NCBI RefSeq assembly: GCF_000406105.1
Contig: NZ_CM001974.1
Location: 567,685-631,684 of the forward strand
Origin: Dickeya chrysanthemi NCPPB 402
Lineage (GTDB): Bacteria; Pseudomonadota; Gammaproteobacteria; Enterobacterales; Enterobacteriaceae
Direction of reading: 5' to 3'
DNA: 64,000 nucleotides
Shown here: positions 18,765 to 33,506 of the stretch, in pieces
How the letters are laid out: each line of letters begins with the position of its first letter
How positions within the stretch are numbered: position 1 is the stretch's first letter
Program-made: the position numbers and the translations under genes
The notes under the pieces: generated by a model
What the model saw: the letters and a program-made list of their open reading frames with translations, nothing else
What the model was told of the DNA's origin: nothing
Database searches by the model: none

Positions 18765-21590
18765 ATGAGTGACTATAAAACTACCCTGAATTTGCCGGAA
18801 ACAGGGTTCCCGATGCGTGGCGATTTGGCCAAGCGCGAACCTGACATGCTGAAACGTTGGTATGAGCAGGATTTGTACGGGATTATCCGTGGCGCCAAGA
18901 AGGGTAAAAAAACCTTTATCCTTCACGATGGCCCGCCGTATGCAAACGGCAATATTCATATTGGTCACTCAGTTAACAAGATTCTCAAAGACATTATTAT
19001 CAAGTCCAAAGGTCTGTCGGGCTATGACTCGCCGTATGTGCCGGGCTGGGACTGCCACGGTCTGCCTATTGAACTGAAAGTGGAACAACTGGTCGGCAAA
19101 CCCGGCGAGAAAGTCAGCGCCGCACAGTTCCGTGCAGAGTGCCGCAAGTATGCTGCCGAGCAGGTGGCCGGGCAGAAGAAAGATTTTATCCGTCTGGGCG
19201 TGCTGGGCGACTGGGATCGTCCTTACCTGACGATGGATTTCAAAACCGAAGCCAATATTATTCGCGCGCTGGGTCGCATCATCGAAAACGGCCATCTGCA
19301 CAAAGGCGCCAAGCCGGTGCACTGGTGCGCCGACTGTGGTTCCGCGCTGGCGGAAGCGGAAGTGGAGTATTACGACAAAACCTCTCCGGCCATTGATGTG
19401 GCGTTCAATGCGGTTGACCGCGCCGCCGTGCTGGCGAAATTCGGCCTGACGGCTGATGCCGTCGACGGCGATGTGGCGTTGGTCATCTGGACGACTACGC
19501 CCTGGACGTTGCCGGCTAACCGCGCGATTGCCCTGAATGCCGACATTGATTACGTGCTGATTCAGGTTGCCGGTAAAGCGATTATCGTTGCGCAAGGGTT
19601 GGCCGACGCGGTGATTAAACGTGTTGCCGGAAATGACGCCAGCCTCCTGTTGGGCCATACCGTCAAAGGTAGCGATCTGGAATTGCTGCGTTTCCGCCAT
19701 CCGTTCCTGGATTTCGATGTGCCGGCTATTCTGGGCGATCACGTCACGCTGGACGCCGGTACCGGTGCGGTACATACCGCCGGTGGTCACGGCCCGGACG
19801 ACTATGTCATCAGCCAGAAATACCAATTAGAAATCGCTAATCCCGTTGGACCCAACGGCTGCTACTTGCCGGGCACCTTCCCGGGGCTGGATGGTCTGTT
19901 CGTGTTTAAAGCCAACGACAAGATCGTTGAGTTGCTGCGTGAACGCGGCGCCTTGCTGCACCATGAAAAGCTGCAGCACAGCTACCCGTGCTGCTGGCGT
20001 CATAAGTCGCCGATCCTGTTCCGTGCTACGCCGCAGTGGTTCGTGAGCATGGACCAGAACGGCCTGCGTAAGCAGTCGCTGTCCGAAATCAAGGGCGTGC
20101 AGTGGATCCCGGATTGGGGTCAGGCGCGCATTGAATCGATGGTGGCGAACCGTCCTGACTGGTGTATTTCCCGTCAGCGTACCTGGGGCGTGCCGATGTC
20201 GCTGTTCGTGCATAAAGAAACGCAAGCGTTGCATCCTCGCACGGCGGAGCTGATTGAAGCCGTCGCGAAACGCGTTGAACAGGACGGTATTCAGGCATGG
20301 TGGGATCTCAACCCTGCCGATTTGCTGGGCGCGGAAGCCGCCGATTATGAAAAAGTGCCGGATACGCTGGATGTCTGGTTCGATTCCGGATCGACCCACG
20401 CTTCGGTGGTGGATGTGCGTCCTGAATTCAGCGGCCATGCGGCGGATATGTACCTGGAAGGTTCCGACCAGCATCGCGGCTGGTTCATGTCTTCCCTGAT
20501 GATTTCTACCGCTATCAAAGGCAAGGCGCCGTACCGCCAGGTACTGACCCACGGCTTCACCGTGGACGGTCAGGGCCGCAAAATGTCGAAATCCATCGGC
20601 AATACCGTCAGCCCGCAGGATGTGATGGATAAGCTGGGGGCGGATATTCTGCGTCTGTGGATCGGTTCGACCGACTACTCCGGCGAGATCGCGGTATCCG
20701 ATGAGATCCTCAAGCGTTCCGCTGATGCCTATCGCCGTATTCGTAACACCGCGCGTTTCCTGCTGGCCAACCTGAACGGTTTCGACCCGGCGCAGCACAG
20801 CGTAAAACCGGAAGACATGGTGGTGTTGGATCGCTGGGCGGTGGGCTGTGCCAAAGCGGCGCAGGATGAGATCGTCGAAGCTTACGAGAGCTACGATTTC
20901 CACCGTGTAGTGCAGCGCCTGATGCAGTTTTGTTCCATTGAGATGGGCTCGTTCTATCTCGATATCATCAAGGATCGTCAGTACACCGCGAAACACGATA
21001 GCGTGGCGCGTCGCAGTTGCCAGACTGCGCTGTTCCACATCGCCGAAGCGCTGGTGCGTTGGATGGCGCCGATCATGTCGTTTACCGCTGATGAAATCTG
21101 GGCGTATCTGCCGGGTGAGCGTGCGCAGTTTGTTTTCACCGAAGAGTGGTATGACGGTTTATTCGGACTGGCCGACAGCGAGTCGATGAACGATGCCTTC
21201 TGGGCTGAAATGCTGAACGTGCGCGGTGAAGTCAATAAGGTGATCGAACAGGCGCGTAATGACAAGCGTATCGGTGGTTCGCTGGAAGCGGCGGTGACAT
21301 TGTATGCCGATGACGCGCTGTTTGCGCAGCTCGGCCGTTTGCAGGGCGAACTACACTTTGCTTTGCTCACCTCTAAAGCGCATCTGGCGCATTATGAAAA
21401 TGCACCGGCTGATGCCCAGCAGAGTGAATTACCGGGCCTGAAAGTTGTCCTTACTAAAGCTGACGGGGACAAATGCCCGCGTTGTTGGCACTATGAAACG
21501 GATATCGGCAGCGATGCCGCGCATCCGGATGTATGCGGTCGCTGTGCGACCAATGTTGGCGGCAATGGCGAAGAGCGTAAATTTGTCTGA
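18765..21590 (+). CDS. ileS: Isoleucyl-tRNA synthetase
   Basis: Class I aminoacyl-tRNA synthetase of 941 residues. The HIGH motif is in [12 protein letters not shown] (about residue 57-68). The editing domain includes [13 protein letters not shown] (about 241). The KMSKS loop is [10 protein letters not shown] (about 603). The C-terminal zinc site has CPRCW and CGRCATNV (about 904-930). Charges tRNA-Ile and hydrolyses mischarged valine. The bacterial type with a full zinc domain suggests the mupirocin-sensitive class, by family knowledge only. Its stop overlaps the lspA start (TGATG). Confidence 0.98.
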   Translation: MSDYKTTLNLPETGFPMRGDLAKREPDMLKRWYEQDLYGIIRGAKKGKKTFILHDGPPYANGNIHIGHSVNKILKDIIIKSKGLSGYDSPYVPGWDCHGLPIELKVEQLVGKPGEKVSAAQFRAECRKYAAEQVAGQKKDFIRLGVLGDWDRPYLTMDFKTEANIIRALGRIIENGHLHKGAKPVHWCADCGSALAEAEVEYYDKTSPAIDVAFNAVDRAAVLAKFGLTADAVDGDVALVIWTTTPWTLPANRAIALNADIDYVLIQVAGKAIIVAQGLADAVIKRVAGNDASLLLGHTVKGSDLELLRFRHPFLDFDVPAILGDHVTLDAGTGAVHTAGGHGPDDYVISQKYQLEIANPVGPNGCYLPGTFPGLDGLFVFKANDKIVELLRERGALLHHEKLQHSYPCCWRHKSPILFRATPQWFVSMDQNGLRKQSLSEIKGVQWIPDWGQARIESMVANRPDWCISRQRTWGVPMSLFVHKETQALHPRTAELIEAVAKRVEQDGIQAWWDLNPADLLGAEAADYEKVPDTLDVWFDSGSTHASVVDVRPEFSGHAADMYLEGSDQHRGWFMSSLMISTAIKGKAPYRQVLTHGFTVDGQGRKMSKSIGNTVSPQDVMDKLGADILRLWIGSTDYSGEIAVSDEILKRSADAYRRIRNTARFLLANLNGFDPAQHSVKPEDMVVLDRWAVGCAKAAQDEIVEAYESYDFHRVVQRLMQFCSIEMGSFYLDIIKDRQYTAKHDSVARRSCQTALFHIAEALVRWMAPIMSFTADEIWAYLPGERAQFVFTEEWYDGLFGLADSESMNDAFWAEMLNVRGEVNKVIEQARNDKRIGGSLEAAVTLYADDALFAQLGRLQGELHFALLTSKAHLAHYENAPADAQQSELPGLKVVLTKADGDKCPRCWHYETDIGSDAAHPDVCGRCATNVGGNGEERKFV

Positions 21591-22102
21591 TGAGTAAATC
21601 TACTGGAACAACGGCAACAGGTCTGCGCTGGCTATGGCTGGCCGCACTGGTACTGGTGGTCGATATCGGCAGCAAGCAGTGGGTGATGACTCACTTTCAG
21701 CTGGGCGAGTCGATACCACTGGTGCCGTTCTTCAATTTCACCTACGCCCATAACTATGGTGCGGCGTTTAGCTTTCTGGCCGATAAAGGCGGCTGGCAGC
21801 GCTGGCTGTTTGCGGCGATCGCACTGGTGATTATCGTGGCGTTGCTGGCGATGATGTATCGCTCCAGTGCCAGCCAGAAGTTGAATAACATTGCCTATTC
21901 GCTGATTATCGGCGGCGCGATCGGCAATCTGGCGGATCGGTTGGTACATGGGTATGTGATCGATTTTCTGGATTTTTATGCCGGCGGTTGGCATTACCCG
22001 ACCTTTAATCTGGCGGATAGCGCGATTGTTGTCGGCGCACTGCTGATTGTGCTGGAAGGGTTTTTGGCCTCTCCGCAAAAAAAGCAGGCGGAAGGTAAAT
22101 AA
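21590..22102 (+). CDS. lspA: Lipoprotein signal peptidase II
   Basis: Inner-membrane aspartyl protease that removes signal peptides of prolipoproteins after diacylglyceryl transfer. It has 170 residues and four membrane helices. The catalytic aspartates are Asp125 (VIDFLDFY) and Asp143 (NLADSAI), and NLADR and NYGAAFSF are also conserved. Its ATG overlaps the ileS stop by one base, an arrangement typical of translational coupling. It is the target of globomycin in related species. Confidence 0.97.
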   Translation: MSKSTGTTATGLRWLWLAALVLVVDIGSKQWVMTHFQLGESIPLVPFFNFTYAHNYGAAFSFLADKGGWQRWLFAAIALVIIVALLAMMYRSSASQKLNNIAYSLIIGGAIGNLADRLVHGYVIDFLDFYAGGWHYPTFNLADSAIVVGALLIVLEGFLASPQKKQAEGK

Positions 22103-22105
22103 CGC

Positions 22106-22564
22106 ATGACGGAATTCGTGACGAACGGCAGTGGAGTGCTGGTGCATTTTACACTGATGCTGGAAGATGGTTCTGTGGCGGAAGCCACCCGCGACAGCGG
22201 TAAACCGGCGATGTTTCGGCTGGGAGACGGTAGCCTGTCGGCGGCGCTGGAGGCTCAACTGCTGGGTTTGCAGGTCGGCGATAAGCGTCAATTCAGTCTG
22301 CCGCCGGAGTCCGCTTTTGGTCCATCGAATCCCGATTTGATCCAGTTCTTCCTGCGTCGCGATTTTGCGCAAACCGGTGTGCCCGAAGTGGGCACCATCA
22401 TGTTGTTCAGCGGTATGGCCGGTAATGATATGCCGGGCATCATCCGCGAGGTCGCGGAAGAGTCGGTGACGGTGGATTTCAACCATCCGCTGGCCGGACA
22501 CACCATCACGTTCGACGTGGAGGTGCTGGAGATTCATCCCCCTTCTGACGGAGGCAACGCATGA
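22106..22564 (+). CDS. fkpB: FKBP-type peptidyl-prolyl isomerase
   Basis: A 152-residue SlpA-type FKBP with an inserted flap (IF) domain, which gives prolyl isomerase and chaperone activity in the cytosol. [36 protein letters not shown] and [23 protein letters not shown] match E. coli FkpB. It lies 3 bp after lspA and overlaps the ispH start by four bases (ATGA). Confidence 0.95.
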   Translation: MTEFVTNGSGVLVHFTLMLEDGSVAEATRDSGKPAMFRLGDGSLSAALEAQLLGLQVGDKRQFSLPPESAFGPSNPDLIQFFLRRDFAQTGVPEVGTIMLFSGMAGNDMPGIIREVAEESVTVDFNHPLAGHTITFDVEVLEIHPPSDGGNA

Positions 22565-23532
22565 AAATCCTGTTGGCTAATCCTCGTGGGTTCTGCGCTG
22601 GCGTCGATCGCGCCATCAGTATTGTCGAGCGGGCGTTGGAAGTGTATGGCGCACCGATTTATGTCCGCCATGAAGTGGTGCATAACCGCTATGTGGTGGA
22701 AGGGTTGCGCGAACGCGGCGCCGTCTTCATCGAACAAATTGAAGACGTGCCGGATGGCGCGATTCTGATTTTTTCCGCGCATGGCGTATCGCAAGCCGTG
22801 AGGGCGGAAGCCAAAAGCCGCGAACTGACGATTTTCGATGCCACCTGTCCGTTGGTGACGAAAGTGCATATGGAAGTGGCGCGCGCCAGCCGTAAGGGAA
22901 CGGAAGCTATTCTGATAGGCCATGCCGGGCATCCTGAAGTGGAAGGCACCATGGGTCAGTACAGCAACCCCAACGGCGGTATGTATCTGGTGGAAGGGCC
23001 TGAAGATGTCTGGTCGTTACAGGTAAAAGATGAAACCAATCTCTGTTTCATGACCCAGACGACGCTGTCGGTAGACGATACGTCGGCGGTGATCGATGCA
23101 CTGCGTGCGCGTTTCCCGCAGATTATCGGGCCGCGTAAAGATGATATCTGTTACGCCACTACCAATCGTCAGGAAGCGGTACGCAATCTGGCGGCGGAGG
23201 CCAACGTGGTGCTGGTGGTCGGTTCGAAAAACTCTTCCAACTCCAATCGCCTGGCCGAGCTGGCGCAGCGTGTCGGTAAGCCGTCATACCTGATTGATTC
23301 TGCTGATGATATTCAGGAAGAGTGGCTGAAGGATGTCGCCTGCGTCGGGGTGACGGCAGGCGCCTCCGCGCCGGATGTGCTGGTTCAACAGGTGATTAAA
23401 CGCTTGCAAGCCATGGGGGGAAAGTTGCCATGGAGATGCAAGGGCGTGAAGAGAACATCGTGTTCGAAGTGCCGAAAGAATTGCGTATGGATGTTCGTGA
23501 AGTGGAATAGCCCCTTCGCGCTACCATATTGA
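22561..23532 (+). CDS. ispH: HMBPP reductase IspH with frameshifted C-terminus
   Basis: 4Fe-4S enzyme of the last MEP-pathway step, which forms IPP and DMAPP. Cluster cysteines are visible in PRGFCAGV (Cys12), DATCPLV (about 96) and an SKNSSNSNR substrate block (about 224-232). ATNRQEAV (about 200) and VTAGASAPD (about 265) are intact. After QAMGG (about residue 288) the frame switches to a tail unrelated to the family (KLPWRCKG...). Adding one G to the G run at 23415-23420 restores an ending with [13 protein letters not shown], stopping at 23508-23510, as in E. coli IspH. So there is a one-base deletion here, real or from sequencing. The catalytic core is untouched. The gene is essential in relatives. 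Confidence 0.93.
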   Translation: MKILLANPRGFCAGVDRAISIVERALEVYGAPIYVRHEVVHNRYVVEGLRERGAVFIEQIEDVPDGAILIFSAHGVSQAVRAEAKSRELTIFDATCPLVTKVHMEVARASRKGTEAILIGHAGHPEVEGTMGQYSNPNGGMYLVEGPEDVWSLQVKDETNLCFMTQTTLSVDDTSAVIDALRARFPQIIGPRKDDICYATTNRQEAVRNLAAEANVVLVVGSKNSSNSNRLAELAQRVGKPSYLIDSADDIQEEWLKDVACVGVTAGASAPDVLVQQVIKRLQAMGGKLPWRCKGVKRTSCSKCRKNCVWMFVKWNSPFALPY

Positions 23533-23536
23533 GACG

Positions 23537-23570
23537 ATGCCAGCCGATGAAAATCGGCTGGCATTTTTTT
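23537..23570 (+). terminator. Terminator of the ribF-ispH operon
   Basis: Perfect 12-bp stem ATGCCAGCCGAT (23537-23548) and ATCGGCTGGCAT (23553-23564), GAAA tetraloop, then seven T residues. It separates the operon from rihC. Confidence 0.95.
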
Positions 23571-23581
23571 GGAGAAAGCGC

Positions 23582-24499
23582 ATGAATCGAATCCCCATTA
23601 TTCTGGATACCGACCCCGGCATTGATGATGCCGTCGCCATTGCCGCAGCGTTGTTCGCTCCTGAGTTGGATCTGCAACTGATTACGACGGTCGCCGGCAA
23701 TGTGGATGTGGAAAAAACGACCCGCAATGCGTTGCAACTGCTGCATTTTTGGGATGCCGAAGTGCCGGTGGCGCAAGGGGCGGCGACGCCGCTGGTGCGT
23801 CCGGTGCGCGACGCCGCCTATGTTCACGGCGAGTCAGGGATGGAGGGCTACGACTTTGTGGCGCATGAGCGCACTGCGCTGGAAAAATCCGCGGTGCAGG
23901 CAATCTATGAGTGTCTGAATCGTAGCCTGGAGCCTGTTACATTGGTGACCATCGGGCCGCTCACCAATATTGCCTTGCTGTTAACCCTCTATCCGCAGTG
24001 TAAAAAACAGATCAAACGTCTGGTCATGATGGGGGGATCGTCAGGGCGTGGGAATTTCACGCCGAATGCGGAATTCAATATCGCGATTGACCCGGAGGCG
24101 GCGGGGCGCGTATTCGGCAGCGGAATCGATATCGTGATGTGCGGCCTGGATGTGACGAATTACGCCATGCTGTTGCCGGAGTATCTGGCGGCATTGCCGG
24201 GAATGAACCGTACCGGTGCCATGTTGCATGCGTTGTTCAGTCACTATCGTAGCGGCAGTATGGCGACCGGTTTGCGTATGCATGACCTGTGCGCTATTGC
24301 TTATCTGGTGAAACCGTCATTGTTTACCCTGCAGCACTGTTTTGTCGCGGTGGAAACGCAGGGGGAATATACCGCCGGCACTACGGTGGTGGATCTCGAG
24401 TATCGGCTGAATCGACCGGCTAATGCGCAAGTGGCGCTAGCGCTGGATGTAGCGGGTTTCCGCGCCTGGGTTGCGCAGGTGTTGGCTTTGGCGCCTTAA
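23582..24499 (+). CDS. rihC: Ribonucleoside hydrolase RihC
   Basis: Non-specific purine/pyrimidine nucleoside hydrolase that splits ribonucleosides into base and ribose. It has 305 residues. The calcium-binding DTDPGIDDA motif lies at the N-terminus, and [13 protein letters not shown] and HDLCAIAYL are in the expected places. I chose the ATG at 23582 ([13 protein letters not shown]) with GGAGA in front; an in-frame ATG at 23537 lies inside the upstream terminator. Confidence 0.95.
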   Translation: MNRIPIILDTDPGIDDAVAIAAALFAPELDLQLITTVAGNVDVEKTTRNALQLLHFWDAEVPVAQGAATPLVRPVRDAAYVHGESGMEGYDFVAHERTALEKSAVQAIYECLNRSLEPVTLVTIGPLTNIALLLTLYPQCKKQIKRLVMMGGSSGRGNFTPNAEFNIAIDPEAAGRVFGSGIDIVMCGLDVTNYAMLLPEYLAALPGMNRTGAMLHALFSHYRSGSMATGLRMHDLCAIAYLVKPSLFTLQHCFVAVETQGEYTAGTTVVDLEYRLNRPANAQVALALDVAGFRAWVAQVLALAP

Positions 24500-24550
24500 C
24501 AGGCTGCCGTGCCAGCCTATACGCGGTCGCGAAGTCTCTGCTGAGCAGCG

Positions 24551-24600
24551 GCCGGGATGTCTTTACTAAACGATAGCTTTTACTGATATCCCGGCTGTTT
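24551..24600 (+). terminator. Possible rihC terminator with long loop
   Basis: GCCGGGAT (24551-24558) pairs with ATCCCGGC (24588-24595) across a 29-base loop, followed by TGTTTT. The long loop makes it uncertain. Confidence 0.35.
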
Positions 24601-24664
24601 TGTCGTAAATTTCTAATTATGGGTGTTTTCGGCTGGCAGCGCTTGTGCGGGCTGGTTAACCTGA

Positions 24665-25525
<861 letters not shown>

Positions 25526-25560
25526 CAGAAAATTATTTTTATTTTTTAATTCATTGATTT

Positions 25561-25590
25561 TAATGGCGCTAAAATTAGCGCCATTATATT
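25561..25590 (+). terminator. Inverted repeat downstream of dapB
   Basis: TAATGGCGCTA (25561-25571) pairs perfectly with TAGCGCCATTA (25576-25586). The T tract after it is weak (TATTTCAATA), so termination is likely but not certain. Confidence 0.55.
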
Positions 25591-25978
25591 TCAATAAAAA
25601 ATACCGGTTTAATGCTTTATTTTTTGCTAATCTGTTTTTTATTGCTGTTATCTGTCTTTTTCCTATCTGTGCGTCAGACATTTATCATTCCATCTACCGA
25701 TTTTGGTGTGATTTTAATCATTTCATCACTCATTGACGCTGGCAACCGTTTACTTTCGCTAGTTGATGTGTGTTTTTGCGGGTATAGCTGTGCATTATCT
25801 TCTTAAGCCATAAAATAGTGAAAAAAAATCCGGTTTGGCTAGACAACAGTCAGGGGCATCATTAAAATGCGCGCAATTTGCCAAAAATTTGCCTTACAGG
25901 TGGTTTTTGCGTTGATTTAGTGCGTCAAATCTGAATTAATATGCAAATAACATGATTTTTTATTCCTTGGAGGGTGTT
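25591..25978 (+). promoter_or_regulatory. carAB regulatory region
   Basis: AT-rich region of about 390 bp in front of carA. In enterobacteria this region carries two tandem promoters: a distal one under pyrimidine/purine control and a proximal one under arginine control. GGCATCATTAAAATGCGCGC around 25854 resembles the distal part in E. coli as I recall it. A 78-codon frame at 25500-25736 overlapping dapB looks random. Confidence 0.5.
25930..25968 (+). promoter_or_regulatory. Tandem ARG boxes (ArgR) over carA promoter
   Basis: Two 18-bp boxes separated by exactly 3 bp. Box 1 (25930-25947, TCTGAATTAATATGCAAA) has one mismatch to the core of wnTGAATwwwwATTCAnw. Box 2 (25951-25968, CATGATTTTTTATTCCTT) has two. 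Paired boxes with 3-bp spacing are the standard ArgR hexamer site. They overlap the presumed -10 of the proximal promoter. Confidence 0.8.
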
Positions 25979-27127
25979 TTGATTAAGTCAGCGCTATTGG
26001 TTCTGGAAGACGGAACCCAATTCCACGGTCGGGCCATTGGGGCAGAGGGAACGGCAGTGGGGGAAGTCGTTTTCAATACGTCAATGACCGGTTATCAAGA
26101 AATCCTCACTGATCCTTCCTATTCCCGCCAGATTGTCACTCTTACTTATCCCCATATCGGAAATGTCGGCGCCAACAAAGCCGATGAAGAATCCCCCACC
26201 GTTCATGCTCAGGGCTTGGTCATCCGCGATTTACCGTTAATCGCCAGTAACTACCGCAGCGAAGAAAGCCTGTCTGATTACCTCAAACGCAACAATATTG
26301 TAGCAATTGCCGATATCGACACCCGCAAACTGACGCGGTTGCTGCGTGAGAAAGGCGCGCAGAACGGTTGCATCATCGCGGGCGATGCGCCGGATGCGGC
26401 GCTGGCGCTGGAAAAGGCCAAAGCGTTCCCCGGTCTGAAAGGGATGGATCTGGCGAAAGAAGTCACCACCCGTTCCAGCTATAGCTGGTTGCAAGGCAGT
26501 TGGACGCTGGAAGGCGAGCTGCCGGCGGCGAAAGAAGAGAGTGAACTGCCGTACCACGTGGTGGCGTATGACTACGGTGTGAAGCGTAATATCCTGCGTA
26601 TGCTGGTGGATCGCGGCTGCCGCCTGACGGTGGTACCGGCGCAAACCCCGGCGGAAGCGGTGCTGAAACTCAATCCGGACGGCATTTTCCTCTCCAACGG
26701 CCCTGGCGATCCGGAGCCGTGCGATTATGCCATCAACGCGATTAAAGCCTTCCTGGAAACCGATATTCCGGTATTCGGCATTTGTCTGGGCCACCAGTTG
26801 CTGGCGCTGGCCAGTGGCGCGAAAACCGTCAAAATGAAGTTCGGCCACCACGGCGGCAACCACCCGGTGAAAGATCTGGATGGTAATCGGGTGATGATCA
26901 CCGCGCAAAACCACGGCTTTGCGGTAGATGAAACGTCGCTGCCCGCCACGCTGCGCGCGACGCACAAATCGCTGTTCGATGGTTCGCTGCAGGGCATTCA
27001 CCGCACCGATAAAGCGGCATTCAGCTTCCAGGGGCACCCTGAAGCCAGCCCTGGCCCGCATGATGCCGCGCCGCTGTTTGATCACTTCATCGAGCTGATT
27101 GAGTCTTACCGTAGTCATACCAAATAA
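25979..27127 (+). CDS. carA: Carbamoyl phosphate synthetase small subunit
   Basis: Glutamine amidotransferase subunit that feeds ammonia to CarB for carbamoyl phosphate, the precursor of arginine and pyrimidines. The start is TTG at 25979 ([12 protein letters not shown]), as in E. coli, with GGAGGG upstream. An in-frame ATG at 25952 lies within ARG box 2 and adds nine unrelated residues. The length, 382, equals E. coli CarA. The triad is Cys in FGICLGHQ (about 269) and His/Glu in [13 protein letters not shown] (about 353 and 355). Confidence 0.96.
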   Translation: MIKSALLVLEDGTQFHGRAIGAEGTAVGEVVFNTSMTGYQEILTDPSYSRQIVTLTYPHIGNVGANKADEESPTVHAQGLVIRDLPLIASNYRSEESLSDYLKRNNIVAIADIDTRKLTRLLREKGAQNGCIIAGDAPDAALALEKAKAFPGLKGMDLAKEVTTRSSYSWLQGSWTLEGELPAAKEESELPYHVVAYDYGVKRNILRMLVDRGCRLTVVPAQTPAEAVLKLNPDGIFLSNGPGDPEPCDYAINAIKAFLETDIPVFGICLGHQLLALASGAKTVKMKFGHHGGNHPVKDLDGNRVMITAQNHGFAVDETSLPATLRATHKSLFDGSLQGIHRTDKAAFSFQGHPEASPGPHDAAPLFDHFIELIESYRSHTK

Positions 27128-27214
27128 TCAGAATCCGTTTAGTCACGCTGCGATAAAAGAACAAGGCGAAAGCGCCGGCGCGGCGGTGAGTAAACGGGTT
27201 CGCAGGAGCGAAAA

Positions 27215-30439
<3,225 letters not shown>

Positions 30440-30497
30440 CGGCTAAAAACGCGTCTGGATTCAGGCGCGCTGTCGTGAAAGGTAAATCATGAAAGAT

Positions 30498-30535
30498 AAA
30501 ACCGGCCTGGTGCGTAGCATCAGGCCGGTTTTTTT
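30498..30535. terminator. Terminator after carB
   Basis: AAAACCGGCCTG (30498-30509) pairs with CAGGCCGGTTTT (30521-30532), followed by T residues. The A run on the left lets it also serve the converging exporter gene. Confidence 0.92.
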
Positions 30536-30555
30536 CGTCAGTTATCAGGGGCGGT

Positions 30556-31170
30556 TTAGCTTAACGCGACCTTTATCCCCAGTGTAATCAACACGCCGCC
30601 AAGCAGTTTGTCGATCAGTTTCTGGGCTTTACTCAGACCGCGACGCACCGGTTCGCTCTGGATCAGGACAATCAGCAACGGCCACCAGATCAGCGTCAAC
30701 CCCAGGATAATCCCGGCATACCACAGTTTTTCGCCCATGCTGGAGTCCAGCCCCAGCACTTGGGTAAAGACTGCCAGAAAGAACAGCGTTGCCTTCGGGT
30801 TCAGCAGGTTACAGAGGTAGCCCTGCATAAAAGCTTTCCAGAGGCCGATGCGTTGCGGCGTCAGGCCGGATAAATCCAGTTTGCTGCCGCCACGCGAGCG
30901 CAGCGCCTGAATGCCCAGCCAGATTAGGTAGGCGGCGCCGACGTATTTCAGCAGGCTAAACAACCAGGGCGTAGTGGTGACGACGACGGCCAGGCCGGCG
31001 ACACAGTAAGCCATGTGTGTGGCAACCCCGGCAATCACGCCGATAGCGGTCATCATGGCGGCCAGTCGCGGGTAGCGTATCGCGTTTTTGATCACCAGAA
31101 AGAAGTCCGGGCCGGGAGAAATCATTCCCAGTGCGGCGATGGTCGCCACGAATAAAGAAGTCTCAAGCAT
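30556..31170 (-). CDS. LysE/RhtB-family amino-acid exporter
   Basis: A 204-residue inner-membrane protein with about six helices. The family signature GMISPGPDFFLVIKNA is at residues 15-30, and NLLNPKATLFFLAVF is at about 122-136. The sequence is closest in feel to the RhtC branch (threonine or homoserine lactone export), but the substrate cannot be read from sequence. It converges on carB and diverges from yjjP, itself in a family that includes threonine exporters. Confidence 0.88.
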   Translation of the reverse strand: MLETSLFVATIAALGMISPGPDFFLVIKNAIRYPRLAAMMTAIGVIAGVATHMAYCVAGLAVVVTTTPWLFSLLKYVGAAYLIWLGIQALRSRGGSKLDLSGLTPQRIGLWKAFMQGYLCNLLNPKATLFFLAVFTQVLGLDSSMGEKLWYAGIILGLTLIWWPLLIVLIQSEPVRRGLSKAQKLIDKLLGGVLITLGIKVALS

Positions 31171-31331
31171 GATGGATTATGTATGACAATCAAGGATTCG
31201 TCGGAAAAAGGTGGGCATAATACCGTCAGTGGCATGTTTTCGCACTATCAATCATCGATTTGAAATGTTAATAAACTTATAAAAACCACGCATATAGTGG
31301 TTGTTTTTAGAGCAGGGGACGGGAACGTAAC

Positions 31332-32114
31332 ATGGTAAATGAAACCACACAGCAGCGGGATATTACCCGGTTGTGTATTCAATGCGCACTGTTGCTGTTA
31401 CAACATGGCGCGGAAAGTATGCTGGTCGAACAGTTGTCGTCACGACTTGGCGTGGCATTGGGGATGGACAGTGTGGAGAGTTCTATCTCGGCCAACGCGA
31501 TAGTGCTGACCACCATTATGCAAGGGCATTGCCTGACGTCCACGCGTAAAAATGTCGATCGCGGCATCAACATGCACGTCGTAACGGAAGTTCAGCATGT
31601 GGTGATCATGGCTGAACATAAGCTGCTGGATGTGGCCGGAGTGGCAAAACGCTTCAGTCATATCAAGCCGTTGCGTTATCCACGCTGGCTGATGGTCACG
31701 ATCGTGGCGTTATCGTGCGGCTGTTTTAGTCGTCTGAACGGCGGTGGCTGGGATGCGTTTCTGGTGACGCTGATTGCCAGCGGCATGGCGATGTATGTCC
31801 GACAGGTACTGACCGCACGGCATCTTAATCCGTTGATTAATTTCTGTATTACCGCCTTTGTGGCGACGTCGGCGTCCGGGCTGCTGATGCGCGTGCCCGG
31901 TCTGGAACAGAGTTCCTCCGTGGCGATGGCCGCCAGCGTGTTGCTGCTGGTGCCGGGATTTCCGCTCATCAATGCGGTGGCGGATATGTTCAAAGGCCAT
32001 GTCAATACCGGGCTGGCGCGCTGGACGATGGCCAGCCTGCTGACGCTGGCGACCTGTATTGGTGTGGTAACGGCAATGGCGATATGGGGGCTGCACGGAT
32101 GGTCATTGAACTGA
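31332..32114 (+). CDS. yjjP: YjjP subunit of threonine/succinate-type exporter
   Basis: DUF1212 / ThrE-type protein of 260 residues. A soluble N-terminal part (about 1-110) is followed by five hydrophobic segments. [15 protein letters not shown] and [11 protein letters not shown] match E. coli YjjP. In E. coli YjjP and YjjB together export succinate; related single-chain ThrE proteins export threonine. yjjB overlaps its 3' end by 16 bp, which supports a two-subunit transporter. Confidence 0.92.
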   Translation: MVNETTQQRDITRLCIQCALLLLQHGAESMLVEQLSSRLGVALGMDSVESSISANAIVLTTIMQGHCLTSTRKNVDRGINMHVVTEVQHVVIMAEHKLLDVAGVAKRFSHIKPLRYPRWLMVTIVALSCGCFSRLNGGGWDAFLVTLIASGMAMYVRQVLTARHLNPLINFCITAFVATSASGLLMRVPGLEQSSSVAMAASVLLLVPGFPLINAVADMFKGHVNTGLARWTMASLLTLATCIGVVTAMAIWGLHGWSLN

Positions 32115-32569
32115 TTTGGGCGCTGATTCAGGACATGGTGTTGGCAGCGGTCCCGGCGGTAGGGTTTGCGATGGTATTTAACGTACCGGTGAAGGCATTA
32201 CCGTATTGCGCGCTGCTGGGCGGACTAGGGCATGGTGTGCGTTTTCTAATGATTCGTTTCGGCATCCCTATCGAGTGGGCGACATTTGTGGCATCGATCA
32301 TGGTGGGTATCATCGGTATTCGTTGGTCCCGCTGGTTTCTGGCCCATCCCAAAGTATTTACCGTCGCCGCCGTTATTCCGATGTTCCCCGGTATTTCGGC
32401 CTATACGGCGATGATTTCGGTGGTACAGCTTTCCCATCAGGGGTACAGCGAAGCGTTGATGCAAACGTTGATCACCAACTTTTTGAAGGCCAGTTTTATC
32501 GTTGGTGCGCTTTCAATCGGGCTATCGCTGCCGGGGATCTGGATCTACCGTAAACGTCCGGGAGTATAG
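32099..32569 (+). CDS. yjjB: YjjB subunit of threonine/succinate-type exporter
   Basis: DUF3815 membrane protein with 156 residues and about four helices, the partner of Yjj[26 protein letters not shown] is nearly identical to E. coli YjjB. I start at the ATG at 32099 ([13 protein letters not shown]) rather than the ATG at 32084, because it matches the family N-terminus. It lies inside the yjjP 3' end, implying coupled translation. Confidence 0.92.
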   Translation: MVIELIWALIQDMVLAAVPAVGFAMVFNVPVKALPYCALLGGLGHGVRFLMIRFGIPIEWATFVASIMVGIIGIRWSRWFLAHPKVFTVAAVIPMFPGISAYTAMISVVQLSHQGYSEALMQTLITNFLKASFIVGALSIGLSLPGIWIYRKRPGV

Positions 32570-32677
32570 GGATTGAGGTGTTCTCTTAAATAGTGGTCGG
32601 CGTTCCGGTAATCATATCGACGCCTGCCCGGGCTTTCCGTATAGTGGCACCAATTTTGTAGCCTGTAGGGTTTTACC

Positions 32678-33160
32678 ATGGTGATTAGTTTGATTGCCGC
32701 ACTGGCAGTGGATCGTGTTATCGGAATGGAGAATGCCATGCCGTGGCATCTGCCGGCCGACCTGGCGTGGTTTAAGCGCAATACGCTCAACAAACCTGTG
32801 ATTATGGGGCGCAATACGTTCCGCGCCATCGGCCGACCCTTGCCGGAACGGCTGAATATTGTCGTCAGTAGCCAACCGGGCGACGATGAGCGTGTCACCT
32901 GGGTGACATCGCTTGCGGCGGCGCTGGCTGCCGCCGGTGATGTAGATGAAGTGATGGTGATCGGCGGCGGCAGCATTTATCAGCAGATGTTGCCGCAAGC
33001 CAGCCGCCTCTATCTGACGCATATTGATGCTGAGATTGAAGGTGATACCCATTTTCCGGATTACGAGCCGGATGAGTGGGTTTCTACCTTCAGCGAATTC
33101 CATGATGCAGATGATAAAAACTCCCACAGTTATTGCTTCGAAATCCTCGATCGTCGCTGA
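32678..33160 (+). CDS. folA: Dihydrofolate reductase
   Basis: NADPH-dependent reduction of dihydrofolate, needed for thymidylate, purine and methionine synthesis; the trimethoprim target. The 160-residue protein keeps [15 protein letters not shown] with the catalytic Asp (residue 28, because of an extra Val2), the GRPLPERLN folate-binding arginine and the [14 protein letters not shown] loop. Compared with E. coli, Asn23 is His and the HTWESI helix start is NTFRAI. A terminator follows. Confidence 0.97.
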   Translation: MVISLIAALAVDRVIGMENAMPWHLPADLAWFKRNTLNKPVIMGRNTFRAIGRPLPERLNIVVSSQPGDDERVTWVTSLAAALAAAGDVDEVMVIGGGSIYQQMLPQASRLYLTHIDAEIEGDTHFPDYEPDEWVSTFSEFHDADDKNSHSYCFEILDRR

Positions 33161-33173
33161 TTGCCTCATCTCA

Positions 33174-33197
33174 AGCCCGCTCACCGAGCGGGTTTTT
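33174..33197 (+). terminator. folA terminator
   Basis: CCCGCTC (33176-33182), loop ACC, GAGCGGG (33186-33192), then five T residues. Confidence 0.88.
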
Positions 33198-33506
33198 AAT
33201 GTATCTATATGTGTAAGCGTTACACTAGGACCGTCTTCCTATTTCAACCGGGTCATGCCAAGGAAGAACATTATTTAAATAAAATGAAGTCCAGCTTATT
33301 CATAAGATTAATGATCTGACTTACTCGTCAAAGAATCTGAAACCTGGCAGTAAACAGGCTGATCGCGGCATATCCTATTCACTTTAATTCCTTACAATGT
33401 CTCTAATATTTCTTTGCTTGCGCTATTTTAATACTTTGAAAAATAGCCTATAAAATGAATCTGTGGAAAATTAAAAGCAATTTGAAGATAACAGGCTGTC
33501 AGGTAT
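33198..33506. other. AT-rich spacer before acyltransferase gene
   Basis: About 310 bp of AT-rich DNA without coding signal on either strand. It marks the left border of the variable spot between folA and apaH. It probably holds the promoter of the acyltransferase gene. No repeats or integrase remnants were seen. Confidence 0.35.
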
